Below, piece after piece: positions 24,471 through 35,762 of a stretch of DNA of 64,000 nucleotides (its first letter is position 1; the number at the start of each line of letters is the position of its first letter). The position numbers and the translations under genes are program-made. The notes below the pieces were generated by a model that worked only from the letters and a program-made list of their open reading frames with translations, searched no databases and was not told the DNA's origin. The DNA is from Streptomyces asoensis (GTDB lineage: Bacteria > Actinomycetota > Actinomycetes > Streptomycetales > Streptomycetaceae): contig NZ_BNEB01000003.1 of the NCBI RefSeq assembly GCF_016860545.1, forward strand, positions 868,001-932,000, given 5' to 3'.

Positions 24471-25204
24471 GGAGGATCCCGTCGTTCGAGGAAGGCCGTC
24501 ATCCCCTCGCGGGCTTCGGGGCCGGCGAACAACGAGGCCGAGAGCCTGGTCATCTCGCCCGCGTCCTCGACGAAGGCCTCCAGCACCTTAGCCGTGAGCA
24601 GCTCCTTGGTCCTCGCCAGGGCCCCGGGGGCGGCCCGCCGCAGTCCGTCGAGGACGGGGGCGAGGGCCTCGTCCGGGTCGGTGTCGCCGGCGCAGTGGGT
24701 GACGAGGCCGATCCGGGCCGCCTCGGCCGCGCCGAACGTCTCGCCGGTGAGGCAGTAGCGGGACAGGGCGCGCGGTGCGACGCGGGGCAGCAGCGGAAGC
24801 GAGATCACGGCGGGCGCGACCCCGATGCGCACCTCCGTGAACGCGAAGGTCGCGGTGCCGGAGGCGAACGCGATGTCGCAGGCGCCGAGCAGGCCGAGGC
24901 CGCCCGCCCGCACGTGTCCGGTGACCCGGGCCACCACGGGCTTGCGCAGCTCGAGGATCCGCCGGAGCAGCGCCGGCACCGCCTCGGGCGGCGGCGGGTC
25001 CTTCAGGTCGGCGCCCGCGCTGAAGGTGTTGCCGCTGTGGGTGAGGACGACGGCCCGCACGTCGTCGTCCTTCCCGCACTGGGCGAGCGCCTCGGTCAGG
25101 TCCCTCACGAGGGCGTGCGAGAGGGCGTTGCGGTTGGCGGGCGAGTCGAGGCTCAGGGTCTCGACGCCCCGGTCCCGGGCTCTTCCGATCAGGGGGGTCG
25201 TCAC
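24458..25204 (-). CDS. Enoyl-CoA hydratase/isomerase
   Basis: 248 residues, crotonase fold. The CoA/oxyanion blocks are NTFSAGADLKDPP (about residue 60) and VTGHVRAGGLGLLGACDIAFAS (about residue 95). Glu in FAFTEVRIGVAPAV is the candidate acid/base residue. It would hydrate the enoyl-CoA made by the operon's acyl-CoA dehydrogenase. GTG start overlapping the ligase stop (GTGA). Confidence 0.9.
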   Translation of the reverse strand: MTTPLIGRARDRGVETLSLDSPANRNALSHALVRDLTEALAQCGKDDDVRAVVLTHSGNTFSAGADLKDPPPPEAVPALLRRILELRKPVVARVTGHVRAGGLGLLGACDIAFASGTATFAFTEVRIGVAPAVISLPLLPRVAPRALSRYCLTGETFGAAEAARIGLVTHCAGDTDPDEALAPVLDGLRRAAPGALARTKELLTAKVLEAFVEDAGEMTRLSASLFAGPEAREGMTAFLERRDPPWVV

Positions 25205-26769
25205 GCGCGCTCCCTCAGTTGGCGACGCAGGATCTTGCCGGAGGCGGCGCGCGGTACGGCGTCGATGAACGTGACGTGACGCACGCGCTTGTAGGGGGCG
25301 ACCCGCTCGGCGACGTACATCGCGATCTCTCCCTCGGAGAGGCCGGGCGCCGTGGGCTGGCGGACCACGTACGCGTGCGGCACCTCGTTGCCCTCGTCGT
25401 TGTAGACGCCGATGACGGCCGCGTCCGCTATGCCGGGGTGGGTGAGCAGCAGCGCCTCCAGTTCGGCGGGGGCCACCTGGAAGCCCTTGTACTTGATCAG
25501 TTCCTTGACCCGGTCGACGACGAACAGCCAGCCGTCCGCGTCGACCCGCCCGACGTCGCCCGTGTGCAGCCAGCCGTCGGGGTCGATCATGTCGGCGGTG
25601 GCGTCGGGGCGGCCCAGGTAGCCCTTCATGACCTGGGGCCCCCGGATGAGGATCTCGCCCGTCTCGTCGACCCCGAGGTCCTTGCCCGGGTCGTCGAGGG
25701 AGACGATCCGCATCTGCGTGCCCGCGACGAGCTTGCCGACGGTGCCCGCGGGGGCGTCGCGCATGGCGTCGAGGGGCACGATGTGCGTGCCCGGCGACAG
25801 TTCCGTCATACCGTAGGCCTGGCCGACCGGCGGCAGGTCCAGGCGCTCGGCGCAGGCCGCGGCCAGGTCGGCGTCCAGCGGCGCGGCCGCGCTGACGACG
25901 TACCGCAGGGACGACAGGTCGTACCGGGCGACCGCCGGATGCTTGGCCAGCGCGAGGACGATCGGTGGCGCCACGTACAGGCCGGTGATGCGGTGCTCCT
26001 GGATCGCCGCGAGGAACGTCTCCAGGTCGAAGCGGGGCAGCACCACGACGGTGGCGCCCTGGCGCAGGGGCGCGTTCATCAAGGCGGTCAGGCCGTAGAT
26101 GTGGAAGAAGGGCAGCACGGCGAGGATGCGTTCGCCGGGGCCCGCGGACATCGCCGACCTGAGCTGGACGAGGTTGGTGGCGATCTGCCGGTGGGTCAGC
26201 ATCACGCCCTTGGGGACACCGGTGGTGCCGGAGGAGTAGGGCAGGGCCGCCACGTCCTGCACCGGGTCGATGGGCACCTGCGGCTCGGGGGCCGCCGAGG
26301 CGAGCATGTCGATCAGCGAGCGGTGCCCTGCGGCGGTGTCGCAGACGAAGATCTCCTCGACTCCGCCGGCGATCTCGGCCGCCCGGCGGGCCGCCTGGAG
26401 CAGCGGGGAGACGGTGACGATCCAGCGGGCGCCGCAGTCGCCGAGCTGTTTGGCGAACTCCTCGGCGGTGGCGAGCGGGTGCACCGTGGTGACCGTGGCC
26501 CCCGCGCGGGTGGCCGCGTAGAAGGCGAGCGGGAAGGCGACGGTGTTGGGGCTGTGCAGGGCCAGCACGTCCCCCTTGCGGACCCCGGCCTCGGCGAGCG
26601 CCGCGGCGACCCGCCGGTGGAACCGGTCCACCTGGTCGTAGGTGAGGGTGGTGCCGTCCGTGCCGTCGACGAGCGCCGGCAGCTCGCCGAACTCGGCGGC
26701 CCGGCCCAGCACGGCGTCGTGGATGGGGAGGTCGAGGGGCGGGACGTCTGCGAACTCGCTGCGGAACAT
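25201..26769 (-). CDS. 4-coumarate:CoA-ligase-type AMP ligase
   Basis: 522 residues, ANL superfamily. A3 is LPYSSGTTGVPKGVMLTHRQ (about residue 185), A5 is GQAYGMTELSPGTH, and A7 is WLHTGDVGRVDADGWLFVVDR. A8/A10 is ELIKYKGFQVAPAELEALLLTHP ending PRAASGKILRRQLRE with the catalytic lysine. It activates the pathway acid to its CoA ester. ATG at 26767-26769 preceded by GAGGAGG. The 4CL-like sequence suggests an aromatic or medium-chain substrate, unproven. Confidence 0.92.
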   Translation of the reverse strand: MFRSEFADVPPLDLPIHDAVLGRAAEFGELPALVDGTDGTTLTYDQVDRFHRRVAAALAEAGVRKGDVLALHSPNTVAFPLAFYAATRAGATVTTVHPLATAEEFAKQLGDCGARWIVTVSPLLQAARRAAEIAGGVEEIFVCDTAAGHRSLIDMLASAAPEPQVPIDPVQDVAALPYSSGTTGVPKGVMLTHRQIATNLVQLRSAMSAGPGERILAVLPFFHIYGLTALMNAPLRQGATVVVLPRFDLETFLAAIQEHRITGLYVAPPIVLALAKHPAVARYDLSSLRYVVSAAAPLDADLAAACAERLDLPPVGQAYGMTELSPGTHIVPLDAMRDAPAGTVGKLVAGTQMRIVSLDDPGKDLGVDETGEILIRGPQVMKGYLGRPDATADMIDPDGWLHTGDVGRVDADGWLFVVDRVKELIKYKGFQVAPAELEALLLTHPGIADAAVIGVYNDEGNEVPHAYVVRQPTAPGLSEGEIAMYVAERVAPYKRVRHVTFIDAVPRAASGKILRRQLRERA

Positions 26770-26841
26770 GGTTCCTCCTCGCGCGCCGGGCACGACGGTG
26801 TGCCGGTTGAGGCGCTTCGGGCCGTTCAGACCGTCAGACCG

Positions 26842-27975
26842 TCAGTACGACTTGGGCAGGCCCAGGGTCTGGTGGGAGACGTAGTTGAGAATCATCTCCC
26901 GGCTCACCGGGGCGATGCGAGCCACCCGCGAGGCGGTTATCAGCCGGGCGATGCCGAACTCGCGGGTGAGGCCGTTGCCTCCGAGGGTGTGGACGGACTG
27001 GTCGACCGCCTTCACACAGGCCTCCCCCGCCGCGTACTTGGCCATGTTGGCGGCCTCGCCCGCGCCGACGTCGTCCCCCGCGTCGTACAGGTGGGCCGCC
27101 TTCTGCATCATCAGACGGGCCAGTTCGAGGTCGATGTGGGCCTGGGCGAGGGGATGCGCGATGGCCTGGTGGGCGCCGATCGGGGTCTTCCAGACGGTGC
27201 GTTCGCGCGCGTACTCGATCGCGCGGGAGAGCGCGTGGCGGCCCATGCCGATCGCGAAGGCGGCCGTCATGATGCGTTCGGGGTTGAGGCCGGCGAAGAG
27301 CTGGAGCAGACCCGCGTCCTCGTCGCCGACGAGGGCCTGCGCCGGGAGCCGCACCTCGTCCAGGACGAGTTCGAACTGCTTCTCCGCACTGCTCAGTTCC
27401 ATGTCGATGGCGCGGCGGGTGAAGCCGGGCGCGTCGCGCGGGACGATGAACAGACAGGGCTTGAGGCTGCCGGTGCGGGCGTCCTCGGTGCGGCCCACGA
27501 TCAGGGTGGCGTCGGCGATGTCCACGCCGGAGACGAACACCTTGCGGCCGGTCAGCAGCCAGTCGCCGCTCGCGGGGTCGCGGCGCGCGGTGGTGGTGAT
27601 GCGGTGGCTGTTGGAACCCGCGTCGGGTTCGGTGATGCCGAACGCCATGAGGCGGGATCCGTCGGCCAGGGCGGGCAGCCACTCCCGCTTCTGTGCCTCG
27701 GTGCCGAAGCGGGCGATCACCGTGCCGCAGATCGCCGGGGAGACGATCATCATCAGCAGCGGGGCCCCGGAGGCACCGAGCTCCTCCAGCACCAGGGAGA
27801 GTTCGGTGATGCCGCCGCCTCCACCGCCGTACTCCTCCGGCAGGTTGACACCGATGTAGCCGAGCTTGGCGGCCTTCTGCCACAGGCCGCTGTCCTCGTC
27901 GGCGTGGCTCCTGGCGAAGGAGGACACCGCCGCGCGGAGCGCCTTGTGCTCGTCGGATTCGATCAGCGTGCTCAA
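26842..27975 (-). CDS. Acyl-CoA dehydrogenase
   Basis: 377 residues, the standard length. It has an N-terminal helical domain, the FAD-contact block GITEPDAGSNSHRITTTARRD (about residue 130), and the C-terminal helices GRHALSRAIEYARERTVWKTPIGAHQAIAHPLA and QSVHTLGGNGLTREFGIARL. It would introduce the alpha-beta double bond into the CoA ester. The start is TTG at 27973-27975, supported by AAGGAG five bases upstream; there is no ATG or GTG in a suitable place. 72 bp separate it from the CoA ligase gene. Confidence 0.92.
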   Translation of the reverse strand: MSTLIESDEHKALRAAVSSFARSHADEDSGLWQKAAKLGYIGVNLPEEYGGGGGGITELSLVLEELGASGAPLLMMIVSPAICGTVIARFGTEAQKREWLPALADGSRLMAFGITEPDAGSNSHRITTTARRDPASGDWLLTGRKVFVSGVDIADATLIVGRTEDARTGSLKPCLFIVPRDAPGFTRRAIDMELSSAEKQFELVLDEVRLPAQALVGDEDAGLLQLFAGLNPERIMTAAFAIGMGRHALSRAIEYARERTVWKTPIGAHQAIAHPLAQAHIDLELARLMMQKAAHLYDAGDDVGAGEAANMAKYAAGEACVKAVDQSVHTLGGNGLTREFGIARLITASRVARIAPVSREMILNYVSHQTLGLPKSY

Positions 27976-28033
27976 TGTGGCTCCTTCGTCTGCGGGATTC
28001 GTCGTGACGGCCTGTTCCAGGGGGTGTCCTGTC

Positions 28034-29896
28034 CTACGGCTCCTGGCTCTCCTGCACCACCGCCAACAGGGTGCCGACCTGCACCTGTTGGCCCGTCGTC
28101 ACCGGCAGGGCGGTCACCGTGCCGTCCACCGGGGCGGAAATGACGTGTTGCATCTTCATCGCTTCGAGCCACAGCAGCGGTTCACCGGCCCGGACACCCG
28201 ATCCGGTGATCAGTCCGTCCGCGAGCTTGACGACCGTGCCGGGCATCGGGGCGAGCAGGGAGCCGGGGGCGTGCCGGACCTGCGGGGCGGGGAAGCGCGG
28301 CAGCGCGGTGAGGGCGGCGCCGTCGACGTGGACGCGGTCGCCGTGCCGGGCGACCTCGAAGCGCCGCCGGACGCCGTCGATCTCCAGGACGACCAGGTCC
28401 GGGCCGGCGTGCACCACCTGGACGCCTTGCGCGCTCAGGCCGGTGCGCGTGTGGTGGTAGTGCACCTCGTGTTCCTCGCCGCCCAGCGCGTAACGCCTGA
28501 CCTGCGGCTGCGAGGGCAGGTTGCGCCAGCCGCCGAAGCGGGAGCGGGCGGGGCCGGACGCCTCGGCGAGGGCCGCCGCCAGCGGGGCGTACGGGTCGTG
28601 GGCCGGTTCGGTCAGCGTGGCGAGGTGGCGGTCGTAGAAGCCGGTGTCCATGCGCGCCGAGGTGAACTCCTCGTGGCGCAGGGAACGGACGAGGAGGTCG
28701 CGGTTGGTGGTGGGGCCGTGGATCGTGGCCCGCTCCAGTGCCCCCGCCAGCCGGCGGATCGCCTCCGCGCGCGTGGGCGCGTGGGCGACGACCTTGGCGA
28801 GCATGGGGTCGTAGTGGACGCCGATCGGGTCGCCGTCGCCGAAGCCGGTGTCCAGCCGGACGCCCGCCGGGACGGCCAGCCGGTGCAGGACGCCGGTCTG
28901 CGGGGTCCAGTCGTCCGCCGGGTCCTCGGCGTACAGGCGGGCCTCGACGGCATGGCCACGCGCGCGTGGGGGCTCGGGGTCCAGGGCGGCGCCCTCGGCG
29001 ATCCGGATCTGCTCGGCGACCAGGTCCAGGCCGAAGACGGCCTCGGTGACAGGGTGCTCGACCTGGAGGCGGGTGTTCATCTCCAGGAAGTGGGCGCGTC
29101 CGCCGGCGACCAGGAACTCGACGGTGCCCGCGCCGACGTAGTCGACGGCCCGGGCGGCGCGGACGGCGAGTTCGCGCAGTTCGGCGTCGAGTTCCGGCGC
29201 CAGGCCGGGGGCGGGCGCCTCCTCGACGACCTTCTGGTGCCGCCGCTGGAGGGAGCAGTCGCGGGTGCCGAGCGCCCACACCGTGCCGTGGGTGTCGGCG
29301 AGGATCTGCACCTCGACGTGGCGGCCGTTCTCGACGTACGGCTCGACGAACACCTCGCCGTCGCCGAACGCACTGGCGGCCTCGGCCCGGGCGCCCTCCA
29401 GGGCGGCGGCCAGGTCCGCCAGGCGGCGCACGACCCGCATCCCGCGTCCGCCGCCGCCCGCCGCCGCCTTGACCAGCACCGGCAGGTCGGACTCCCGCAC
29501 CTCCTGCGGGGGCAGCGGAGCGAGTCCCATGAGCCGTTTGGCGCGTGTCTTGGACGCCATCGCCTCGATCGCCCCGGGCGGCGGCCCGATCCAGACGAGA
29601 CCCGCGTCCAGGACGGCGCGCGCGAAGTCGGCGTTCTCGGAGAGGAACCCGTAGCCGGGGTGCACGGCGTCCGCGCCGGCGCTGACGGCCGCCTTCACCA
29701 CGAGGTCGGCGCGCAGGTAGGTGTCCGCGGGCGCGCTGCCCGGCAGCCGGACGGCCGTGTCGGCCACGCGCGCGTGCAGGGCGTCGGCGTCGGCGTCCGA
29801 ATGGACGGCGACGGTGCGGATGCCCGCCTCGCCGCAGGTGCGGAAGACGCGGCAGGCGATCTCGCCGCGGTTGGCCACCAGAACGCTGGTAATCAT
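28034..29896 (-). CDS. Acyl-CoA carboxylase alpha subunit (biotin carboxylase + BCCP)
   Basis: 620 residues. The biotin carboxylase part (1-440) has SVLVANRGEIACRV, the ATP-grasp loop KAAAGGGGRGMRVV, FVEPYVENGRHVEVQI and EMNTRLQVEHPVTE. The C-terminal 75 residues form a biotinyl domain with LLWLEAMKMQHVI, where the Lys of EAMKMQ is biotinylated. It pairs with the carboxyltransferase encoded five bases upstream. In this context it is closest to methylcrotonyl- or geranyl-type carboxylases, not the housekeeping acetyl/propionyl enzyme. GAGG precedes the ATG at 29894-29896. Confidence 0.94.
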   Translation of the reverse strand: MITSVLVANRGEIACRVFRTCGEAGIRTVAVHSDADADALHARVADTAVRLPGSAPADTYLRADLVVKAAVSAGADAVHPGYGFLSENADFARAVLDAGLVWIGPPPGAIEAMASKTRAKRLMGLAPLPPQEVRESDLPVLVKAAAGGGGRGMRVVRRLADLAAALEGARAEAASAFGDGEVFVEPYVENGRHVEVQILADTHGTVWALGTRDCSLQRRHQKVVEEAPAPGLAPELDAELRELAVRAARAVDYVGAGTVEFLVAGGRAHFLEMNTRLQVEHPVTEAVFGLDLVAEQIRIAEGAALDPEPPRARGHAVEARLYAEDPADDWTPQTGVLHRLAVPAGVRLDTGFGDGDPIGVHYDPMLAKVVAHAPTRAEAIRRLAGALERATIHGPTTNRDLLVRSLRHEEFTSARMDTGFYDRHLATLTEPAHDPYAPLAAALAEASGPARSRFGGWRNLPSQPQVRRYALGGEEHEVHYHHTRTGLSAQGVQVVHAGPDLVVLEIDGVRRRFEVARHGDRVHVDGAALTALPRFPAPQVRHAPGSLLAPMPGTVVKLADGLITGSGVRAGEPLLWLEAMKMQHVISAPVDGTVTALPVTTGQQVQVGTLLAVVQESQEP

Positions 29897-29901
29897 GAGC
29901 C

Positions 29902-31496
29902 TCACATCCGGAAGACGCCGAAACCGCCCCGCGCTCCCTGGTAGGGCGCGGTGTGGACGGCCGACAGGCACAGGCCGAGAACGGTGCGGGTGTCGCGCGG
30001 GTCGATGACACCGTCGTCGTACAACCGCCCGGACAGGAACACGGGCAGCGACTCGGACTCGATCTGCTGCTCCACCATGGCGCGCAGGGCCGCGTCCGCG
30101 TCGTCGTCGTAGGGCTGCCCCTTCGCGGTCGCCGACTGCCGGGCGACGATGGACAGGACCCCGGCGAGCTGCTGCGGGCCCATCACGGCCGACTTGGCGC
30201 TCGGCCAGGCGAAGAGGAAGCGGGGGTCGTAGGCGCGTCCGCACATGCCGTAGTGGCCGGCGCCGTACGAGGCGCCCATGAGGACGGACAGGTGCGGCAC
30301 CCTCGAGTTGGAGACCGCGTTGATCATCATCGCGCCGTGCTTGATGATGCCGCCCTGCTCGTACTCCTTGCCGACCATGTAGCCGGTGGTGTTGTGCAGG
30401 AAGAGCAGCGGGATGTCGCGCTGGTTGGCGAGCTGGATGAACTGGGCGGCCTTCTGGGACTCCGCGCTGAACAGCACGCCCTGGGCGTTGGCCAGGATCC
30501 CGACCGGGTAGCCGTGCAGGGTCGCCCACCCGGTGACGAGGCTCGTCCCGTAGAGGGGCTTGAACTCGTCGAAGTCGGAGGCGTCGACGAGCCGGGCGAT
30601 CACCTCGCGCGGGTCGAAGGGGGTGCGCAGGTCCCCGGGGACGATGCCCAGGAGCTCGTCCTCGTCGTACTCGGGAGGGACGGCCGGGCCCGGATCCGGG
30701 TACGCCTTGCGGTGGTTGAGGCGGGCCACCACGCGGCGTGCCTGGCGCAGCGCGTCCCGCTCGTCGACGGCGAAGTGGTCGGCGAGGCCCGACACGCGTG
30801 CGTGCATCTCCGCGCCGCCCAGCGACTCGTCGTCGCTCTCCTCGCCGGTGGCCATCTTCACCAGCGGCGGCCCGCCGAGGAACACCTTCGCCCGCTCCTT
30901 GACCATGATCACGTGGTCGGACATGCCGGGGACGTACGCGCCGCCGGCCGTCGAGTTGCCGAAGACGACGGCGACGGTCGGGATCCCGGCGGCGGAGAGC
31001 CGGGTCAGGTCGCGGAAGACGGCCCCGCCCGGGATGAAGATCTCCTTCTGCGAGGGCAGGTCGGCGCCCCCCGACTCCACCAGGCTGATGCAGGGCAGCC
31101 GGTTGGCCAGGGCGATGTCGTTGGCGCGCAGGGCCTTCTTCAGCGACCAGGGGTTGCTGGCGCCGCCGCGCACGGTCGGGTCGTTGGCGGTGATCAGGCA
31201 CTCCACGCCCTCGACGACCCCGATGCCGGTGACGAGGGAGGCGCCCACGGTGTAGTCGCTTCCCCAGGCGGCCAGCGGCGACAGCTCCAGGAACGGCGTG
31301 TCGGGGTCGAGCAGCAGCTCGATGCGCTCACGGGCGAGGAGCTTGCCGCGCGCGCGGTGCCGGGCGACGTACTTCTCCCCTCCCCCGGCGAGCGCCTTGG
31401 CGTGCTCGGTCCCGAGATCGGCGAGCTTGGCGAGCATGGCCTCGCGGTGCGCGCGGTAGTCGGGGCCGTGGGTGTCCAGGGCGGACATGAGCACCG

Positions 31497-31500
<4 letters not shown>
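29902..31500 (-). CDS. Acyl-CoA carboxyltransferase (beta) subunit
   Basis: 532 residues of the crotonase-like carboxyltransferase family. The N-domain is ARGKLLARERIELLLDPDTPFLEL, then NDPTVRGGASNPWSLKKALRANDIA. Oxyanion glycines are in VFGNSTAGGAYVPGMSDH and MGASYGAGHYGMCGRAYDPRF. Overall it resembles methylcrotonyl-CoA carboxylase beta. The GTG at 31498-31500 is chosen: GGAGG lies seven bases upstream and the codon overlaps the AtuA-like stop (GTGA). An in-frame ATG at 31488 lacks a ribosome site. Confidence 0.94.
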
Positions 31501-33181
<1,681 letters not shown>

Positions 33182-33185
<4 letters not shown>

Positions 33186-33988
33186 CGGGCGGCTCCCTTC
33201 GGCGGACGGCCGCTGCCCGGCGGGCCGGCGAAGGCCTGGGCGATGTCCAGCCAGCGGTCGGCGCCCGGGCCCTCGGCGCGCAGGGCGAGGTCGGCCCGGT
33301 TCGCCCGCTGGGTGACCAGGAGACAGAAGTCGAGGGCGGGGCCGGTGACGCGGTCCGCGGCGTCCTCGGGACCGTAGGTCCACAGCGCGCCGGACGGGGC
33401 GTCGAGTTCCACCCGGAACTCCTCCCACGGCGCGGGCAGTCCGTGCACCCCGAAGGCGAAGTCCCGGGTGCGCACGCCCAGCCGGACGATGTGCCGGAGC
33501 CGGTCGGTCGGGGCGGGCGCCTCGCCGAGCGCGTCCGCCACGTCCCGGCCGTGGGCCCAGGTCTCCATCAGCCGGGCGGTGGCCATCGAGGCCGCCGACA
33601 TGGGCGGCCCGTACCAGGGGAAACGGGCCCCGGCGGGCGCCTTGCGCAGGGCGTCCGAGAGGGCCTCGCGGCCGGCCCGCCAATCCGCGAGCAACCGCTC
33701 GGGGGGCTTCCGCGCCCCGAGCTCCGCACCCTCGTCCACGAAGTCGCCGGGCGCGGCGAGCGCCTTCTCGACCTCACGGGCGAACGCGTCCTGGTCGGTC
33801 ACGGCCAGCACGGAGGAGTGGTCGGTCCATGCCAGGTGCGCGATCTGATGGGCGACGGTCCAGCCGGGCGCGGGCGTCACGAGCGCCCACCGCTCAGGAC
33901 TCAACTGCGCTACCAACAGGTCGAGTTCATCGCTCTCGGCACGGAGGTCGTCGAGCACGGGGGTCGGGTCGGCCATGGGGTGGAGCAT
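33182..33988 (-). CDS. DinB/maleylpyruvate-isomerase-type (TIGR03084-like) metal-binding protein, first gene of the operon
   Basis: About 268 residues from ATG 33988 (264 from ATG 33976). The helical bundle carries a candidate metal triad: His in PGWTVAHQIAHLAW, and Glu and His in LMETWAHGRDVADAL. Such proteins often need mycothiol as cofactor. ATG 33988 is preferred because GGGG lies seven bases upstream. It is co-transcribed with AtuA-like and carboxylase genes, so it may isomerise or conjugate a pathway intermediate. Reaction not known. Confidence 0.85.
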
Positions 33989-34009
33989 GGCAGCGCCCCA
34001 AGAAACAAT

Positions 34010-34021
34010 CAAGCATGCTTG
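34010..34021. promoter_or_regulatory. Palindrome CAAGCATGCTTG at the head of the catabolic operon
   Basis: A perfect 12-bp palindrome 22 bp before the first start codon of the eight-gene operon. Its position would let a repressor, most simply the TetR protein encoded by the operon's last gene, block transcription. Confidence 0.5.
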
Positions 34022-34024
34022 CAT

Positions 34025-34598
34025 GAATTCCCGGGAATCCGGGCGGGGGCCGCGGCGGGGTGCGGCGGGTGCCGCGAGGCGGCGGGGAGGACGCCGGACG
34101 GCCGGTCCTGGCGGGTAGCGCAGGGCGCCGGGCAGTTGACGCGAGCCGAACGGCCGGTCCGGGAGGGTGCCGCAGGGCGGCGGGCGGAGAAGCGGGGCGC
34201 CGAGCGGCCGGGCCGCGGCAGGTGCCGCGGGACGGTCGGACCAGGCGCGACGGCGAGCGGCGGAGACCGTCGGCCACCATGCGGCGGCGCGCAACGGCTG
34301 AGCAGCAGCACGGCAGGTGAGCGGCGGACGGGCAGCGGCCCCGCAGGCGGACTGCGGAAAGGCCGCCGCCCGGAAGGCGGCGGCCGGGAAAGCGACAGGC
34401 CGGAGCCGTCGACCGCGAGGCGGCGGCCAGGCAGCCGGGTGGTGGGCCGGTCAGCCGGAGAGTGGGGGCCGGTGGCCCGGCCCGGGGGTGGGACGGGTGG
34501 CCGTGGGGGTCGGGAGTGCGCGGCGATGGCCGGGGCGGGCCCGCGTCCGGCCGGGAGGAGCCGGTTCGGCGACCCGGCGGGGCCGAAGGACCGAGGGG
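34025..34598. other. Gene-free GC-rich stretch with a degenerate repeat
   Basis: About 570 bp of nearly pure G/C low-complexity sequence without a protein-like frame. A 35-base block beginning CGGCCGGTCC at 34099 recurs at 34151 with about 30 of 35 matches. Multiple AGCGGC-type runs follow. No promoter is evident. It may be decayed coding sequence or a spacer. Confidence 0.45.
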
Positions 34599-35549
34599 TC
34601 AGACCTCCGGGACGGCCCTTTTCGTGCGGCCCACCTGGGTGCGGACCGCGCCCATGCTCGCCGCGACGACCAGGGCGATCGCGGCCGCCTGCGTCGCGCT
34701 CAGGGCCTGGTCGAGGATGAAGAAGCCCGCCGTGGCGGCGATGGCCGGCTCCAGGCTCATCAGCACCGCGAAGGTGGAGGCGGGCATGCGGCGCAGGGCG
34801 AGGAGTTCGAGCGTGTAGGGCAGGACCGAGGAGAGCATCGCCACCGCCGCGCCCAGACCCAGCGTCACCGGATCGATCAGCTTCGTGCCCGACTCGACGA
34901 TCCCCAGGGGCAGGAAGAGCAGCGCGCCCACCGCCATCGCCAGCGCCAGACCGTCCGCCTTCGGGAAGCGCCGGCCGGTGCGGGCGCTGAAGACGATGTA
35001 CGCCGCCCACATCACCCCCGCACCCAGCGCGAACGCGACGCCCGCCAGGTCGAGGTCGGCGCCGAATCCACCGCCGCCGGAGCCGCCCCCGCCGAGCAGG
35101 AAGACGCCCACGAGGGCCAGCCCCGCCCAGACCAGGTTCAGCGCGCGGCGCGAGACGACGACCGACAGCGTGAGGGGGCCGAGGACCTCCAGCGTCACCG
35201 CCGCACCCAGCGGGATGCGGTCCAGCGCCTGGTAGAACAGGCCGTTCATCGCGGCCAGCGTGACGCCGAAGACGACGACCGTCCCCCAGTCCGTACGGGA
35301 GTGCCCGCGCACCCGCGGTCGGCAGAACACCAGCAGGACGACCGCGGCGACCAGCAGCCGCAGCGCCACCACACCCAGCGCGCCCGCCCGTGGCATCAGG
35401 GTCACGGCCAGCGCGCCGCCGAACTGCACCGAGATCCCTCCGGCGAACACGAGCCCCACCGGTCCGAGGGCGCCCAGCCGGCCGGGGGCCTCGGCGGGGG
35501 CGGTGCCGGGGGCGAGCTGGGACGGGGTGGTGGTGTCGGGGGCAGTCAC
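34599..35549 (-). CDS. EamA/DMT-family exporter (RhtA-like)
   Basis: 316 residues with about ten transmembrane helices in two EamA repeats. The first runs from GPVGLVFAGGISVQFGGALAVTLM, and the second from LAGVAFALGAGVMWAAYIVFSARTG to FAVLMSLEPAIAATAGFFILDQALSATQ. It resembles threonine/homoserine exporters. A Gly-rich loop (GGGGSGGGG) sits between the halves near residue 165. The GTG at 35547-35549 gives a short cytosolic N-terminus. Substrate not proven. Confidence 0.85.
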   Translation of the reverse strand: MTAPDTTTPSQLAPGTAPAEAPGRLGALGPVGLVFAGGISVQFGGALAVTLMPRAGALGVVALRLLVAAVVLLVFCRPRVRGHSRTDWGTVVVFGVTLAAMNGLFYQALDRIPLGAAVTLEVLGPLTLSVVVSRRALNLVWAGLALVGVFLLGGGGSGGGGFGADLDLAGVAFALGAGVMWAAYIVFSARTGRRFPKADGLALAMAVGALLFLPLGIVESGTKLIDPVTLGLGAAVAMLSSVLPYTLELLALRRMPASTFAVLMSLEPAIAATAGFFILDQALSATQAAAIALVVAASMGAVRTQVGRTKRAVPEV

Positions 35550-35762
35550 GGGCGGTCCTGGGGCTCGACGCGGGAGGTGTACATCACGCTGCACTGTCCA
35601 GTCCAGGGTAATGGACTTCGTCAGGTGTGTGAACCTGTTATGCCGCTGTCTCGGGCTGTGAGACGTCGGATGCGGGATGCCCGGCGCCGGATGCCCGGCG
35701 CCGCCCCGAACCCCGGGACCTCGGGGGCGACTCCGTACGCGTACCGGAGTCGGCACCGGCGG

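Noticed and set aside
25219..28143. Long plus-strand open frame (about 970 codons) opposite the catabolic operon
   Set aside because: Composition is Gly/Arg/His/Asp-rich shadow sequence from third-position GC bias; clear enzyme genes lie on the minus strand.
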